Positions 1 through 7,993 of a DNA stretch of 64,000 nt are shown here, piece after piece. Origin of the DNA: AC-49 sp963766605 (GTDB lineage: Bacteria > Actinomycetota > Thermoleophilia > Solirubrobacterales > Solirubrobacteraceae); NCBI GenBank assembly GCA_963766605.1, contig CAVYAT010000005.1:620001-684000 (forward strand), read 5' to 3'. The stretch's first letter is position 1; each line of letters begins with the position of its first letter. The notes under the pieces were generated by a model. It made no database searches. It had not been told where the DNA came from and was given only the letters and a program-made list of their open reading frames with translations. The position numbers and the translations under genes are program-made.

Positions 1-1024
1 CGCGCACGACGGTCTCGCCCTCGGCGAAGCAGCCCAGCAGCGCGACCAGCGGCAACTCGTCGATCGCCAGCGGGACCTCGTGCGGCTCGACGGTCGTCGC
101 GCGCAGCGGGCCGGCCACGACGCGCAGGTCGCTGACCGGGTCCTCAGCCGTGACCATGTCGCCGGGATCGGTCTCGCGGTCGCCCTCGACGGCCGCGCCC
201 ATCCGGTCGAGGATCGACAGCAGGCCGGTGCGGGTCCAGTTGACGTTGACGCCCCGCAGCGTCACCTCGGAGCCGGCGACGAGCACCGCGGCGACGATCA
301 GGAACGCGGCCGAGCTGATGTCGGCCGGGACGTGGATCGCGCCGGCGTGCAGCGAGTCGACGGCGTCGACCGACACTGCGAGCCCGTCGCGGCGCACCGC
401 AGCGCCGGCGGCGACGAGCATCCGCTCGGTGTGGTCGCGGCTGCGCTGCGGCTCGACGACCGTGGTAGAGCCACCGCCGGCCAGCAGCCCCGCCAGCAGC
501 ACGCACGACTTCACCTGCGCGCTCGCCATCGGCATCTCGTACGTCGCGGCCTGAAGGTCCGTCCCGTGGATCGTGAACGGCGGCAGACGGCCGTCGGTCG
601 CCTCGATCTGCGCCCCCATTGCCCGCAGCGGCGTCGCGATACGGTCGACTGGGCGCCGGCGGATCGAGTCGTCGCCGTCAAGCGTGAACGCGCGGCCGTC
701 CTGGGCCGCCAGCCAGCCCGGCAGCAGCCGCATCAGGGTGCCGGCGTTGCCGACGTCGATGTCCCCCGCCGGCGCATGCGCGCCGCGCGGGCCGACGCCC
801 GTCACCACAACCGCGCCGTCGTCGCGATGCGAGACACCCGCGCCGAGGGCCGCCACGGCACCCAGCGTCGAGTTCGTGTCGGCCGCGTCGAGGTAGTTCG
901 TGATCCGCGTCTCCCCGTGCGACATCGCGCCGATCAGCGCCGCGCGGTGGGAGATCGACTTGTCGGGCGGCGGCGTGACCGCGCCGCGCAACGCGCCCGC
1001 CGGATCGAAGCGAACGGTGCTCAC
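1..1024 (-). CDS. aroA: 3-phosphoshikimate 1-carboxyvinyltransferase (EPSP synthase), C-terminus cut by window edge
   Basis: Transfers enolpyruvate from PEP to shikimate-3-phosphate, the sixth step of the shikimate pathway. Translating the minus strand from GTG at 1024 gives about 341 codons open to the window edge, out of roughly 430 in the family. The N-terminus carries the PPPDKSISHRAAL substrate-binding motif, followed by GNAGTLMRLLPG, the classic N-x-G-T-x-x-R region, and a later MPMASAQVKSCVLLAGLL stretch, all typical of AroA. The GTG start overlaps the tyrA stop as GTGA, so it is the last visible gene of the aromatic operon. No shift or missing motif is seen in the part present. Identification is secure; the end of the gene is outside the window. 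Confidence 0.95.
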   Translation of the reverse strand, partial: MSTVRFDPAGALRGAVTPPPDKSISHRAALIGAMSHGETRITNYLDAADTNSTLGAVAALGAGVSHRDDGAVVVTGVGPRGAHAPAGDIDVGNAGTLMRLLPGWLAAQDGRAFTLDGDDSIRRRPVDRIATPLRAMGAQIEATDGRLPPFTIHGTDLQAATYEMPMASAQVKSCVLLAGLLAGGGSTTVVEPQRSRDHTERMLVAAGAAVRRDGLAVSVDAVDSLHAGAIHVPADISSAAFLIVAAVLVAGSEVTLRGVNVNWTRTGLLSILDRMGAAVEGDRETDPGDMVTAEDPVSDLRVVAGPLRATTVEPHEVPLAIDELPLVALLGCFAEGETVVR

Positions 1025-2070
1025 GCGACCGCAAAACCGAGCTGCGCGATCAGCTCGCCGGCTCGCGCCGCGTCCGAGGTCGCGACCCACAGCATGACCT
1101 CGCCGCGCGTGCCGTCCGGCGCCGGCGTCAGCGACAGGTCAGAGATGTTGATCCCCGCGCCGCCCAGCTTCAGCGCCAGCTCGGCGACGACGCCCGGCCG
1201 GTTGGGGACGGGGACGCGCAGCCCCTGCGTCGCGCCGCCGAGCGAGCCCGCCTCCAGCAGCGCCGCCCGCTGGCGCGCGGCGATGTCCTGCCACTCGAAC
1301 AGGGCCGCCGGCTCGTCGGCCTCGAGCAGCACCCGCAGCTCGTCGAGCCCCGCCGCGGCGTCGCGGATGCTGCGCAGCAGAGCGTCGCGGTTGGCGAGCA
1401 TGATGTCGGCCCACAGCGCGGGGTTGGCGCCGGCGACGCGGGTCGCGTCGCGGAAGCTCGGTCCGGTCGCCGGGAGTGTCTCACCGCCCAGCACACCCGA
1501 CGCCTGCGCGACGAGCAGGTTCGCGAACACGTGCGGCAGGTGCGAGACCGCGGCCATCATGCGGTCGTGGACGGCGGCGTCGACCGCGGTCGGACGCGCG
1601 CCGATCGTCGTCAGCGCGCGGTGCAGGCGCTCGTACAGGACGCCCGAGGTCGTCGTGGTCGGCGTCAGGTACCACGTCGCGCCGGCGAACAGGTCTGCGC
1701 GCGCGTGCTCGACGCCGGCCGCCTCGCCGCCGGCCAGCGGATGACCCCCGACGAACCGCTGGTCGTCGACCAGGATCGTGCGCTTCGTCGAGCCGACGTC
1801 GGTCACCGCGCAGCCCGGCCCGGCCGCCGCCAGCGTCTCGATGACCGTCTCGTGCAGCACGCCCAGTGGCGCGGCGACGAACGCGATCTCGGCCTCGCCG
1901 ACCGCGTCGGACAGCGCCTCGGGCGCCTCGTCAACCACGCCCCGGTCAAGCGCGCGCTGCGCCGCCGCCCGGTCGGGCTCGAAGCCCGAGACGCGCGCGC
2001 CGAGCTGCTCGCGCGCGGCGAGCGCGATCGAACCGCCGACCAGGCCGACGCCGACGACGCAGACCTTCAC
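1021..2070 (-). CDS. tyrA: Prephenate dehydrogenase with C-terminal ACT domain
   Basis: Oxidatively decarboxylates prephenate to 4-hydroxyphenylpyruvate for tyrosine. The 349-residue protein opens with the Rossmann motif VGVGLVGGSIALAAR and has the family signature DVGSTKR and the active-site region GGHPLAGGEAAGVEHA. The last 65 residues (from VPVPNRPGVVAELA) form an ACT domain, usually the site of feedback control by an aromatic amino acid. The reading frame is open further upstream, but GTG at 2070 is chosen because it starts exactly at the Rossmann strand and overlaps the DAHP synthase stop as GTGA. It lies between aroF and aroA with 4-base overlaps on both sides, so translational coupling is likely. 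Confidence 0.95.
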   Translation of the reverse strand: MKVCVVGVGLVGGSIALAAREQLGARVSGFEPDRAAAQRALDRGVVDEAPEALSDAVGEAEIAFVAAPLGVLHETVIETLAAAGPGCAVTDVGSTKRTILVDDQRFVGGHPLAGGEAAGVEHARADLFAGATWYLTPTTTTSGVLYERLHRALTTIGARPTAVDAAVHDRMMAAVSHLPHVFANLLVAQASGVLGGETLPATGPSFRDATRVAGANPALWADIMLANRDALLRSIRDAAAGLDELRVLLEADEPAALFEWQDIAARQRAALLEAGSLGGATQGLRVPVPNRPGVVAELALKLGGAGINISDLSLTPAPDGTRGEVMLWVATSDAARAGELIAQLGFAVA

Positions 2071-3101
2071 ACGCCCGCGCTCGCCTGAATCGCGTTGCCG
2101 GCCAGCGCCGCCGCCTGGGCGACGCGCGCCGCGTACTCGGCGAACTCGTCGGCCCGCAGCTGCTGGGGCCCGTCGCACAGCGCGTGCTCGGGCTCGGGAT
2201 GAACCTCGACGAGGATCCCGTCGGCGCCCGCCGCCGCCGCCGCGAGGCTCAGTGGCTGGACAAGAGACCGCCGGCCCGCCGCGTGGCTGGGATCGACGAC
2301 GACCGGCAGGTGGCTGAGCTCGTGGAGCACCGGAATCGCCGACAGGTCAAGCGTGAAGCGGTAGGCGGTCTCGAACGTCCGGATGCCCCGCTCACACAGG
2401 ATCACCGTCGGGTTGCCCTCCTTGAGGACGTACTCGGCGGCCATCAGCAGCTCGTCGATCGTCGACGACAGCCCGCGCTTGATCAGCACCGGGCGCCCGC
2501 AGCGCCCGATCTCGGTCAGCAGCCCGTAGTTCTGCATGTTGCGGGCGCCGATCTGCAGCACGTCGGCGACCTCGAGCACGGCCGGCAGGTCGCGGACGTC
2601 GAGGCACTCGGTGACGACCGGAAGCCCGGTTCGCTCCTTGGCCTCGGCGAGCAGCCGCAGCCCTTCCTGGCCGAGCCCGTTGAAGCCGTACGGCGACGTG
2701 CGCGGCTTGTAGGCGCCACCGCGCAGGAACGTCGCGCCGGCGGCCTTGACCACGTCGGCCGTGTCGAGTGTCTGCTGGCGCGTCTCGACGGTGCACGGGC
2801 CGGCCATCAGCGCGAAATGGCCGCCGCCGATGCGGCTGCCGCCGATCTCGAACACGGAGTGCTCGCCCTGACGCAGCTCGCTCGAGGCGAGCTTGTAGGG
2901 CTTGAGGATCGGGACGAGGCGGTCGACGCCAGGGGCGCCGTCGAGGTCGAGCTGCTCGACGTGGGCGCGGTCGCCGACCGCGCCGATCACGGTGAGCTCG
3001 GTCCCGTAGATCGGGTGAGCCTTCGCCCCGAGGGTCTCGATGCGGTCGATCACCGCTTCGATCTCGGCCTCGGTGGCCGTTGGTTTCATGACGATCATCA
3101 T
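2067..3101 (-). CDS. aroF: 3-deoxy-7-phosphoheptulonate (DAHP) synthase, AroF type
   Basis: Condenses PEP and erythrose-4-phosphate, the entry step of aromatic biosynthesis. The 344-residue protein has an N-terminal ferredoxin-like (ACT-like) domain of about 70 residues, known in the Thermotoga-type enzymes as the site of Phe/Tyr feedback, then the barrel with AGPCTVETRQQ, RGGAYKPRTSPYGFNG, IGARNMQNYGLL, LIKRGL and the metal site DPSHAAGRR. ATG at 3101 is chosen because GAAAGGA lies about six bases upstream; the frame extends further up but without homology. A 124-base leader separates it from an aromatic-rich leader peptide, which suggests ribosome-mediated control. Its stop overlaps tyrA. 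Confidence 0.95.
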   Translation of the reverse strand: MMIVMKPTATEAEIEAVIDRIETLGAKAHPIYGTELTVIGAVGDRAHVEQLDLDGAPGVDRLVPILKPYKLASSELRQGEHSVFEIGGSRIGGGHFALMAGPCTVETRQQTLDTADVVKAAGATFLRGGAYKPRTSPYGFNGLGQEGLRLLAEAKERTGLPVVTECLDVRDLPAVLEVADVLQIGARNMQNYGLLTEIGRCGRPVLIKRGLSSTIDELLMAAEYVLKEGNPTVILCERGIRTFETAYRFTLDLSAIPVLHELSHLPVVVDPSHAAGRRSLVQPLSLAAAAAGADGILVEVHPEPEHALCDGPQQLRADEFAEYAARVAQAAALAGNAIQASAGV

Positions 3102-3225
3102 CGAAGGTCCTTTCAAACGCCTGGAGAGTACGGACAGGGGGCACAACGGGAGCGGGAGCGGCGCTCGACCCTGAGGGTCCGATCTGCGGACGGCGACGAA
3201 GTGTGAGGACGTGCCGGCCGAGCGC
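3102..3225 (-). promoter_or_regulatory. Candidate attenuator between the aromatic leader peptide and aroF
   Basis: This untranslated stretch can form two helices. An 8-base arm at 3219-3226 (GGCGCTCG on the minus strand, overlapping the leader-peptide stop) is perfectly complementary to 3160-3167, and a local hairpin GACCC-TCA-GGGTC sits at 3167-3179. The long-range arm would be covered by a ribosome stalled or terminating at the end of the leader peptide. No T-run follows, so if this is an attenuator it could work by Rho or by translation rather than by a classical intrinsic terminator. The pairing is seen; the regulatory role is inferred. Confidence 0.5.
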
Positions 3226-3312
3226 CTAGCTAAATCGCCAGGCGTAGGCGTAGGAGGACCAACCGAACAGCGCGGTGTCGGTGTAGCGGGCGCTGGTGGG
3301 CTGGGCAGCCAT
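3226..3312 (-). CDS. Aromatic-rich leader peptide (28 residues) upstream of aroF
   Basis: A small frame begins at ATG 3312 and ends at TAG 3226-3228. Of its last 19 residues seven are aromatic: Y10, F16, W18, Y21, Y23, W25 and F27, with all three aromatic amino acids represented. This is the composition expected of a leader peptide whose ribosome senses charged tRNA-Phe, tRNA-Tyr and tRNA-Trp, as in trp and phe leaders. It ends 124 bases before DAHP synthase, the enzyme that feeds all three pathways, and its stop lies inside one arm of an inverted repeat. There is no clear Shine-Dalgarno sequence in front of the ATG, and the same frame is open further upstream (another ATG lies 16 codons earlier), so the exact start is uncertain. 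The transcript start was not identified. Confidence 0.55.
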   Translation of the reverse strand: MAAQPTSARYTDTALFGWSSYAYAWRFS

Positions 3313-3377
3313 GAGGTGCAGGATGATGGCAGACGGGCGCAACGTTGAACAGGGACGCATGCGGCGCGCCGGCGATT

Positions 3378-4472
3378 TCAATCGGCGAGGCCGACCAGAT
3401 CCCCCAGCGCTGCAAGGAAGCGGTCGTTCTCCTGCGGCGTTCCATACGTCACCCGCAGCGCCCCCGGCCGTCCGAGGGCCCGGCCGGAGCGGACGAGCAC
3501 GGCGCGGTCCTGAAGGCCGGCGAGGACCTCGTCCTCGGAGTCCGGGCCGCCCGGTAGATCGAACCAGCAGAAGTTGGCCTGCGAGGCGGCGGGCTCGATG
3601 CCCAGCTCCTGGAGGCCGGACTCGACGGTGACGCGCGCGACGATGTTGCGCTCGACGCGCCGGGCGACCGCGTCGGAGTGCTTCAGCGCCTCGATCGCGC
3701 CCGCCTGGGCGGCGAGGTTGCAGTAGAACGGCTGGCGGACCTGGTCGGTCGCGGACACGAACGCTTCGGACCCGCACAGCCCGTAGCCGACCCGCAGGCC
3801 GCACAGGCCGTGGATCTTGGAGAACGTCCGCAGCAGCACGACGTTGGCGTGGGCCTTGAGCATGTCGAGCGACTCGTCGGGGTCCTGGAGCGTGTTGAAC
3901 TCGCAGTAGGCCTCGTCGACGATCACGCAGATGTGCCTGGGAACGTCGGCGATGAAGTCGGCGATGTCCTTGAGCGGCACGGCGGTCGACGTCGGGTTGT
4001 TGGGGTTGCAGATCAGCACGAGCCGCGTCGCCGCCGTGATCTCGGCCGACATCGCGTCGAGGTCGTGGTAGTGGTCGTCGCGCAGCGGCACCTCGATCGC
4101 CCGCGCGCCGGCCGCCGCCGCGAGGTGCGGGTAGACGCTGAACGACGGCCACGCGTAGACGAGCTCCGCCCCCGGCTCGAGCAGCGCCTCGCCGGCCGCC
4201 AGCAGGATGTCGCACGAGCCGTTGCCGATCGCGATGTGGTTGGCCGGGATCTCGTAGCGGTCGGCCAGCGCCTGGCGCAGTCCCCACGAACTCGGGTCCG
4301 GGTAGCGGTTCGCGCGCGCCAGCGCGACCGTGATCGCGTCGACGACCTCCGGCAATGGCGGGTCGGGCGACTCGTTGGAGGCCAGCAGCGCGACATGCTC
4401 GGGCAACGAGTAGCCGCCGGCGACCGGGTAGTCCGGGAGCCGCGCCACGCGTGCCGAGAACTCGATCGCCAT
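3378..4472 (-). CDS. HisC-family PLP aminotransferase, probably aromatic aminotransferase
   Basis: A fold-type I aminotransferase of 364 residues, the usual length of histidinol-phosphate aminotransferases. It shows the N-terminal ASNESPDPP, the NPNNPTST cofactor loop, DEAYCEF, and the PLP lysine in TFSKIHGLCGLRVGYG. HisC-family enzymes also transaminate phenylpyruvate, 4-hydroxyphenylpyruvate or prephenate. Because the gene lies between chorismate mutase and DAHP synthase/prephenate dehydrogenase, with no his genes nearby, I infer that it performs the final Phe/Tyr transamination. A role in histidine synthesis cannot be excluded. Start ATG 4472 follows the aroH stop by 15 bases, so the two are co-transcribed. 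Confidence 0.85.
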   Translation of the reverse strand: MAIEFSARVARLPDYPVAGGYSLPEHVALLASNESPDPPLPEVVDAITVALARANRYPDPSSWGLRQALADRYEIPANHIAIGNGSCDILLAAGEALLEPGAELVYAWPSFSVYPHLAAAAGARAIEVPLRDDHYHDLDAMSAEITAATRLVLICNPNNPTSTAVPLKDIADFIADVPRHICVIVDEAYCEFNTLQDPDESLDMLKAHANVVLLRTFSKIHGLCGLRVGYGLCGSEAFVSATDQVRQPFYCNLAAQAGAIEALKHSDAVARRVERNIVARVTVESGLQELGIEPAASQANFCWFDLPGGPDSEDEVLAGLQDRAVLVRSGRALGRPGALRVTYGTPQENDRFLAALGDLVGLAD

Positions 4473-4487
4473 CGCCCGACAGCGTAG

Positions 4488-4844
4488 TTACTGCGGACTC
4501 TGGAGATCGAGGCGCAGGGCCCGCGCCGCGCCCAGGTACACGTGCTCGGGCTGGTGCTCCTCGGCCGCGTAGTAGTGCATGAGCACGCGGATCACCCCGC
4601 GCATCGAGCCGGGAACATCGATCTCCCGGGCGCAGATCATCGGCGCCCCGAGACCCCGCGCGGCAAGCGCCGGGAACTGCGCGTTGAGATCGGCCGTCGT
4701 GGTGAAGAGGATGCTGACGACGTTCTCGGGCGCCAGCGTGTTGCGCTCCAGCAGCGCCTGCACGAGCTCGTCGGTCGCCGAGAGGATCTCGTCGGAGTCG
4801 TTGCGGATGACGGACGTGGCGCCGCGCAGGGCGAAGAGCTTCAT
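4488..4844 (-). CDS. aroH: Chorismate mutase, AroH class
   Basis: Converts chorismate to prephenate. The 118-residue protein matches the trimeric AroH fold rather than the all-helical AroQ type: an N-terminal RGAT, the segment FTTTADLNAQFPALAARG, CAREIDVPGS with the substrate-contacting Arg, and IRVLMHYY near the end. The length is that of the family. It is the first gene of the minus-strand aromatic operon. A TATACG hexamer at 4870-4875 (minus strand) could serve as its -10 box, with only a weak -35 upstream. No convincing Shine-Dalgarno sequence precedes ATG 4844. Confidence 0.93.
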   Translation of the reverse strand: MKLFALRGATSVIRNDSDEILSATDELVQALLERNTLAPENVVSILFTTTADLNAQFPALAARGLGAPMICAREIDVPGSMRGVIRVLMHYYAAEEHQPEHVYLGAARALRLDLQSPQ

Positions 4845-4925
4845 GGGCGCGGATCATGTCAGGAGGCTTCGTATATGTGTCCATCGGCCTGAGGGAACCG
4901 CCACGCGCGCCGACCGCAGGGTGTG

Positions 4926-6284
4926 ATGGACGAGCGTTCACTCCGTCATGTCGTGCTCGGTGTGCTCGGAGTGCTCGGGCTCGGGGCGGCGGCCTTGGCG
5001 TCCCATGACGTCAATGCCCCGGCCGGATTCTTCACCGTCACCGGCATCACGATCGCCCTTCTGTATGGAGCGGCGGCGTTCCTGTTGGGCTGGTTCGCGA
5101 TCCGCCGCGGCAGCGTCCGCCACCTGATCCTGTCGCTCACGTTCGGCATCGCCGCCGGCGCGTATCTCGGCCTCAGCGTGCATCCGACCGCGGCCGGCGC
5201 GACCTACATGTGGGCCGTCGCCCACATCGTGCTGCCGATCGGCGTGATCGCCGCGCTGCTCGGCGGCCCGAAGTTCCTGCGCGACGCCTTCGCCCAGCCG
5301 TCCACGCGCCTGCGCGGCACCGCGATCGCCGGCGGGTACATCGCCGCGCTGCTGGTCATCCTCTACTTCGCCCCGATGCGCGGCAAGCTGCCGGTCCTCA
5401 AGGACCCGACCCAGGTCGTGCCGCTGTGCCTGCTCGTCGTCGCCATCTCGGCGGCCGCCATCGGCCTCGGTCTGCGGCGCGGCCGCCGCGAGGACCTCGA
5501 GAGCTGGCTGACGATCGTCGCCGCCGCCAACCTCGTAGACGGCGCGCTGACGATCGGCGCAGCCCAGGGCGGCACGGTCGGCGTGCTCGTCGCCCGGCTC
5601 GTCGCGCTGGTCGCGAGCCTCGCGATGCTGCGCGCGGTCATGCAGGACGCAGGCCGGCTGTGGACCAAGCTCGGCGCCGAGCGCTTCGCGCCGCTGGAGG
5701 AGTCGACCGGCGTGCTCGACGAGCGTGAGGCCCTCAACCGGGCACGCCACATGATGCCCAAGTCCGGCGCCGCAGCACCGCTGACGGTCGTCCTGTTCGC
5801 GATCGACGGCGTGCAGGAGATGTACCACGAGTTCGGCCATCTGACCGGCGACCGTGTGACCGCCGAGGTCGCCCGCCGCCTGATCGCGACGCTGCGCGAC
5901 GCCGACGTCGTCGGGCAGCGCGCTGACGAGTCGTTCCTCGTCCTGCTTCCCGAGACCGACGCTGAGGGTGCCCGGATCGCCGTCGACCGCGTGCTCGAGA
6001 TCGTCCGCGGCAAGCCGGTCAGCGGCGTCCGCGAGAGCGTCGCAGTGACCTGCGCGGCCGGCGTCGCCGAGGCTCGCGGTGGCGACGACCTCGAGCGGGT
6101 GCTCGGCGCGGCCACGGCGGCACTCGAGGGCGCCCGCAGCGCCGGCGGTGACCGCCTGCTCATCCTCGCCGCGTCGAGCGACCCCCACGCGACGGTCGAG
6201 CAAGAGGCCCCGGGTCCGGTCGCACCGCAGCCCGACGTCCCGATCCCGGACGCGACCGACCCGCAGCTGCCCGTGGCTGCGTAG
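4926..6284 (+). CDS. Membrane protein with degenerate GGDEF domain
   Basis: The first 230 or so residues hold about seven to eight hydrophobic segments, forming a sensor-type membrane domain. The C-terminal half follows the GGDEF-domain pattern (VVLFAIDGVQEMYHEFG, then GDRVTAEVARRL), but where the GGDEF signature belongs the sequence reads RADES at about residue 333 (VVGQRADESFLVLLPET). The catalytic loop is therefore lost and cyclase activity is unlikely; such domains can act as receptors or be vestigial. The 3' end of the gene overlaps the antiparallel rsuA-like gene by 125 bases. The start is GTG 4923 or ATG 4926; I chose the ATG. It is divergent from aroH. Confidence 0.8.
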   Translation: MDERSLRHVVLGVLGVLGLGAAALASHDVNAPAGFFTVTGITIALLYGAAAFLLGWFAIRRGSVRHLILSLTFGIAAGAYLGLSVHPTAAGATYMWAVAHIVLPIGVIAALLGGPKFLRDAFAQPSTRLRGTAIAGGYIAALLVILYFAPMRGKLPVLKDPTQVVPLCLLVVAISAAAIGLGLRRGRREDLESWLTIVAAANLVDGALTIGAAQGGTVGVLVARLVALVASLAMLRAVMQDAGRLWTKLGAERFAPLEESTGVLDEREALNRARHMMPKSGAAAPLTVVLFAIDGVQEMYHEFGHLTGDRVTAEVARRLIATLRDADVVGQRADESFLVLLPETDAEGARIAVDRVLEIVRGKPVSGVRESVAVTCAAGVAEARGGDDLERVLGAATAALEGARSAGGDRLLILAASSDPHATVEQEAPGPVAPQPDVPIPDATDPQLPVAA

Positions 6285-6978
6285 CGGCGGCCCGCAGCGC
6301 CTCGATCTCCTTCGCCCGCAGCGTTCGCACCGCCCCCTCGCGCAGTTCCCCGAGCACCAGCGGCCCGAACGCGACGCGCTGCAACGACCGCACCGGGTGG
6401 CCGACCACGTCGCACATCCGCCGCACCTGGCGCTTGCGCCCCTCGTGCAGCACGAGCTCGATGACGTTGGGCTGGATGCGGCGCGCCTGCGCCGGCGCGG
6501 TCGGCCCGTCGTCGAGCGTGACCCCACGCCGCAGCGCATTGAGCGCCGCCGAGCCGACCGGGGCGTTGGAGACGACGACACGGTACGTGCGCGGCACCTC
6601 GTAGCGCGGGTGGGTCAGCCGGTTGGCCAGCTCGCCGTCGTTGGTCAGCAACAGCAGGCCTGTGCTGTCGGCGTCGAGTCGCCCGACCGGGTACAGCCGG
6701 ACGCCGCGCTCGCCGGCCAGCTCGACGACGGTCGGACGGCCGTGGGTGTCGCGAGCGGTCGAGACGACGCCGGCCGGCTTGTTCATCGCGAGCACCAGCG
6801 TGCGGCGCTCGAGCGCGACCGGCTCGCCGTCCACGAGCACCGGCTCAGAGCCGTCGACATCACGCGCCGGGTCGAGCACGCGGCGCCCGGCGACGGTCAC
6901 GCGGCCCTGGGCGATGATCTGCTCCGCGCCGCGGCGCGATGCGACGCCGCAGTGGGCGAGGTACTTGGCCAGGCGCAT
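6160..6978 (-). CDS. RNA pseudouridine synthase, RsuA/RluB family
   Basis: Isomerises a uridine in rRNA. The 272-residue protein has an N-terminal S4 RNA-binding domain (RLAKYLAHCGVASRRGAE) and the catalytic region with the aspartate in YPVGRLDADSTGLLLLTNDG, then HEGRKRQVRRMCDVVGHPV. These are hallmark motifs of the RsuA/RluB/RluE/RluF group; the exact target (16S or 23S) cannot be read from the sequence. The last 50 or so residues are a low-complexity Arg/Pro/Gly tail encoded antisense to the end of the GGDEF-like gene, so the functional protein may end before it. The start is ATG 6978, divergent from rlmN by 15 bases. Confidence 0.9.
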   Translation of the reverse strand: MRLAKYLAHCGVASRRGAEQIIAQGRVTVAGRRVLDPARDVDGSEPVLVDGEPVALERRTLVLAMNKPAGVVSTARDTHGRPTVVELAGERGVRLYPVGRLDADSTGLLLLTNDGELANRLTHPRYEVPRTYRVVVSNAPVGSAALNALRRGVTLDDGPTAPAQARRIQPNVIELVLHEGRKRQVRRMCDVVGHPVRSLQRVAFGPLVLGELREGAVRTLRAKEIEALRAAATQPRAAAGRSRPGSGRRAAVRPDPGPLARPSRGGRSTRRG

Positions 6979-6993
6979 GGGCGCCTACAGTAG

Positions 6994-7980
6994 ATGGCGA
7001 TGGATCTCCCGTTGCTGGACACCACGCTGGCCGAGCTCGGCGAGCCCGCCTTCCGCGCCCGCCAGGTGTGGGAATGGGCCGCGCGCGGCGCCGCCGGCTA
7101 CGACGAGATGACGAACCTGCCCGCGGCGCTGCGCGAACGCCTGGCCGAACGCGTGCCGTTCTCGACGCTCGAGGTCCGCGATGAGGCCCACGCGCGCGAC
7201 GGGACGGTCAAGGCGCTGTTTGCCACCCACGACGGGCGGCCGGTCGAGGCGGTGCTGATGCGCTACCGCGACGGGCGCCGATCGCTGTGCCTGAGCTCGC
7301 AGTCGGGCTGCCCGCTGACGTGCACGTTCTGCGCGACCGGCCAGATGGCGTTCGGGCGCAACCTGACCGCGTCGGAGATCGTCGACCAGGCACTGCACTT
7401 CCGCCGCGTGGACGCGGTCGACCACGCCGTGTTCATGGGCATGGGTGAGCCGCTGATGAACCTCGACCACGTGCTGGCGGCATGCGAGCTGCTGCCGGCC
7501 GTCGGGATCACCCACCGCCGCACGGCGATCTCGACCGTCGGCTGGATCCCCGGCATCGAGCGCCTGACGCAGGAGCCGATGCCGGTTCGCCTCGCGCTGT
7601 CACTGCACGCACCCGACGATGCGCTGCGCTCGCAGATCATGCCGGTCAACGATCGCTACCCCCTGCACGACGTGCTCGAGGCGTGCCGGGGCTTCCACGC
7701 GGCCAAGCGGCGGCTCGTGTTCGTCGAGTACGTGATGCTGGCCGGCGTCAACGACCGCTACGAGCAGGCGGTCGCGCTGGCCAAGCTGCTCGACCCGAAG
7801 GTCTTCAAGGTCAACCTGATCCCGTACAACCCCACCGGGATGTACGACGGCTCCAGCCGCGACGCGATCGCGGCATTCCTGGCCGTGCTGGAGGAGCACG
7901 GGCTGCGAGCGACGGTGCGCCTCACCCGCGGCCGCGAGATCGCCGCGGCGTGCGGTCAGCTGGCAGCGACGGTCGCGTAG
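6994..7980 (+). CDS. rlmN: 23S rRNA (adenine2503-C2)/tRNA methyltransferase RlmN
   Basis: A radical-SAM enzyme that methylates C2 of A2503 in 23S rRNA and A37 in some tRNAs. The 328-residue protein carries the iron-sulfur motif SQSGCPLTCTFCATGQMAFGRN (CxxxCxxC), the substrate-region VFMGMGEPLMNLD and the C-terminal RGREIAAACGQL with the conserved cysteine that forms the transient protein-RNA link. The N-terminal helical segment FRARQVWEWAA is also typical. No frame disruption is seen. It is followed, convergently, by the LuxR-type regulator gene, whose stop lies 13 bases further on. Confidence 0.95.
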   Translation: MAMDLPLLDTTLAELGEPAFRARQVWEWAARGAAGYDEMTNLPAALRERLAERVPFSTLEVRDEAHARDGTVKALFATHDGRPVEAVLMRYRDGRRSLCLSSQSGCPLTCTFCATGQMAFGRNLTASEIVDQALHFRRVDAVDHAVFMGMGEPLMNLDHVLAACELLPAVGITHRRTAISTVGWIPGIERLTQEPMPVRLALSLHAPDDALRSQIMPVNDRYPLHDVLEACRGFHAAKRRLVFVEYVMLAGVNDRYEQAVALAKLLDPKVFKVNLIPYNPTGMYDGSSRDAIAAFLAVLEEHGLRATVRLTRGREIAAACGQLAATVA

Positions 7981-7993
7981 CGCGACGCTCGCG

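Noticed and set aside
80..1744. Long plus-strand frame of 554 codons antisense to aroA and tyrA
   Set aside because: It is a shadow frame in high-GC DNA; the minus strand carries aroA and tyrA with clear family motifs.
3678..4487. A 269-codon plus-strand frame
   Set aside because: It is antisense to the HisC-like aminotransferase, whose motifs are unambiguous.
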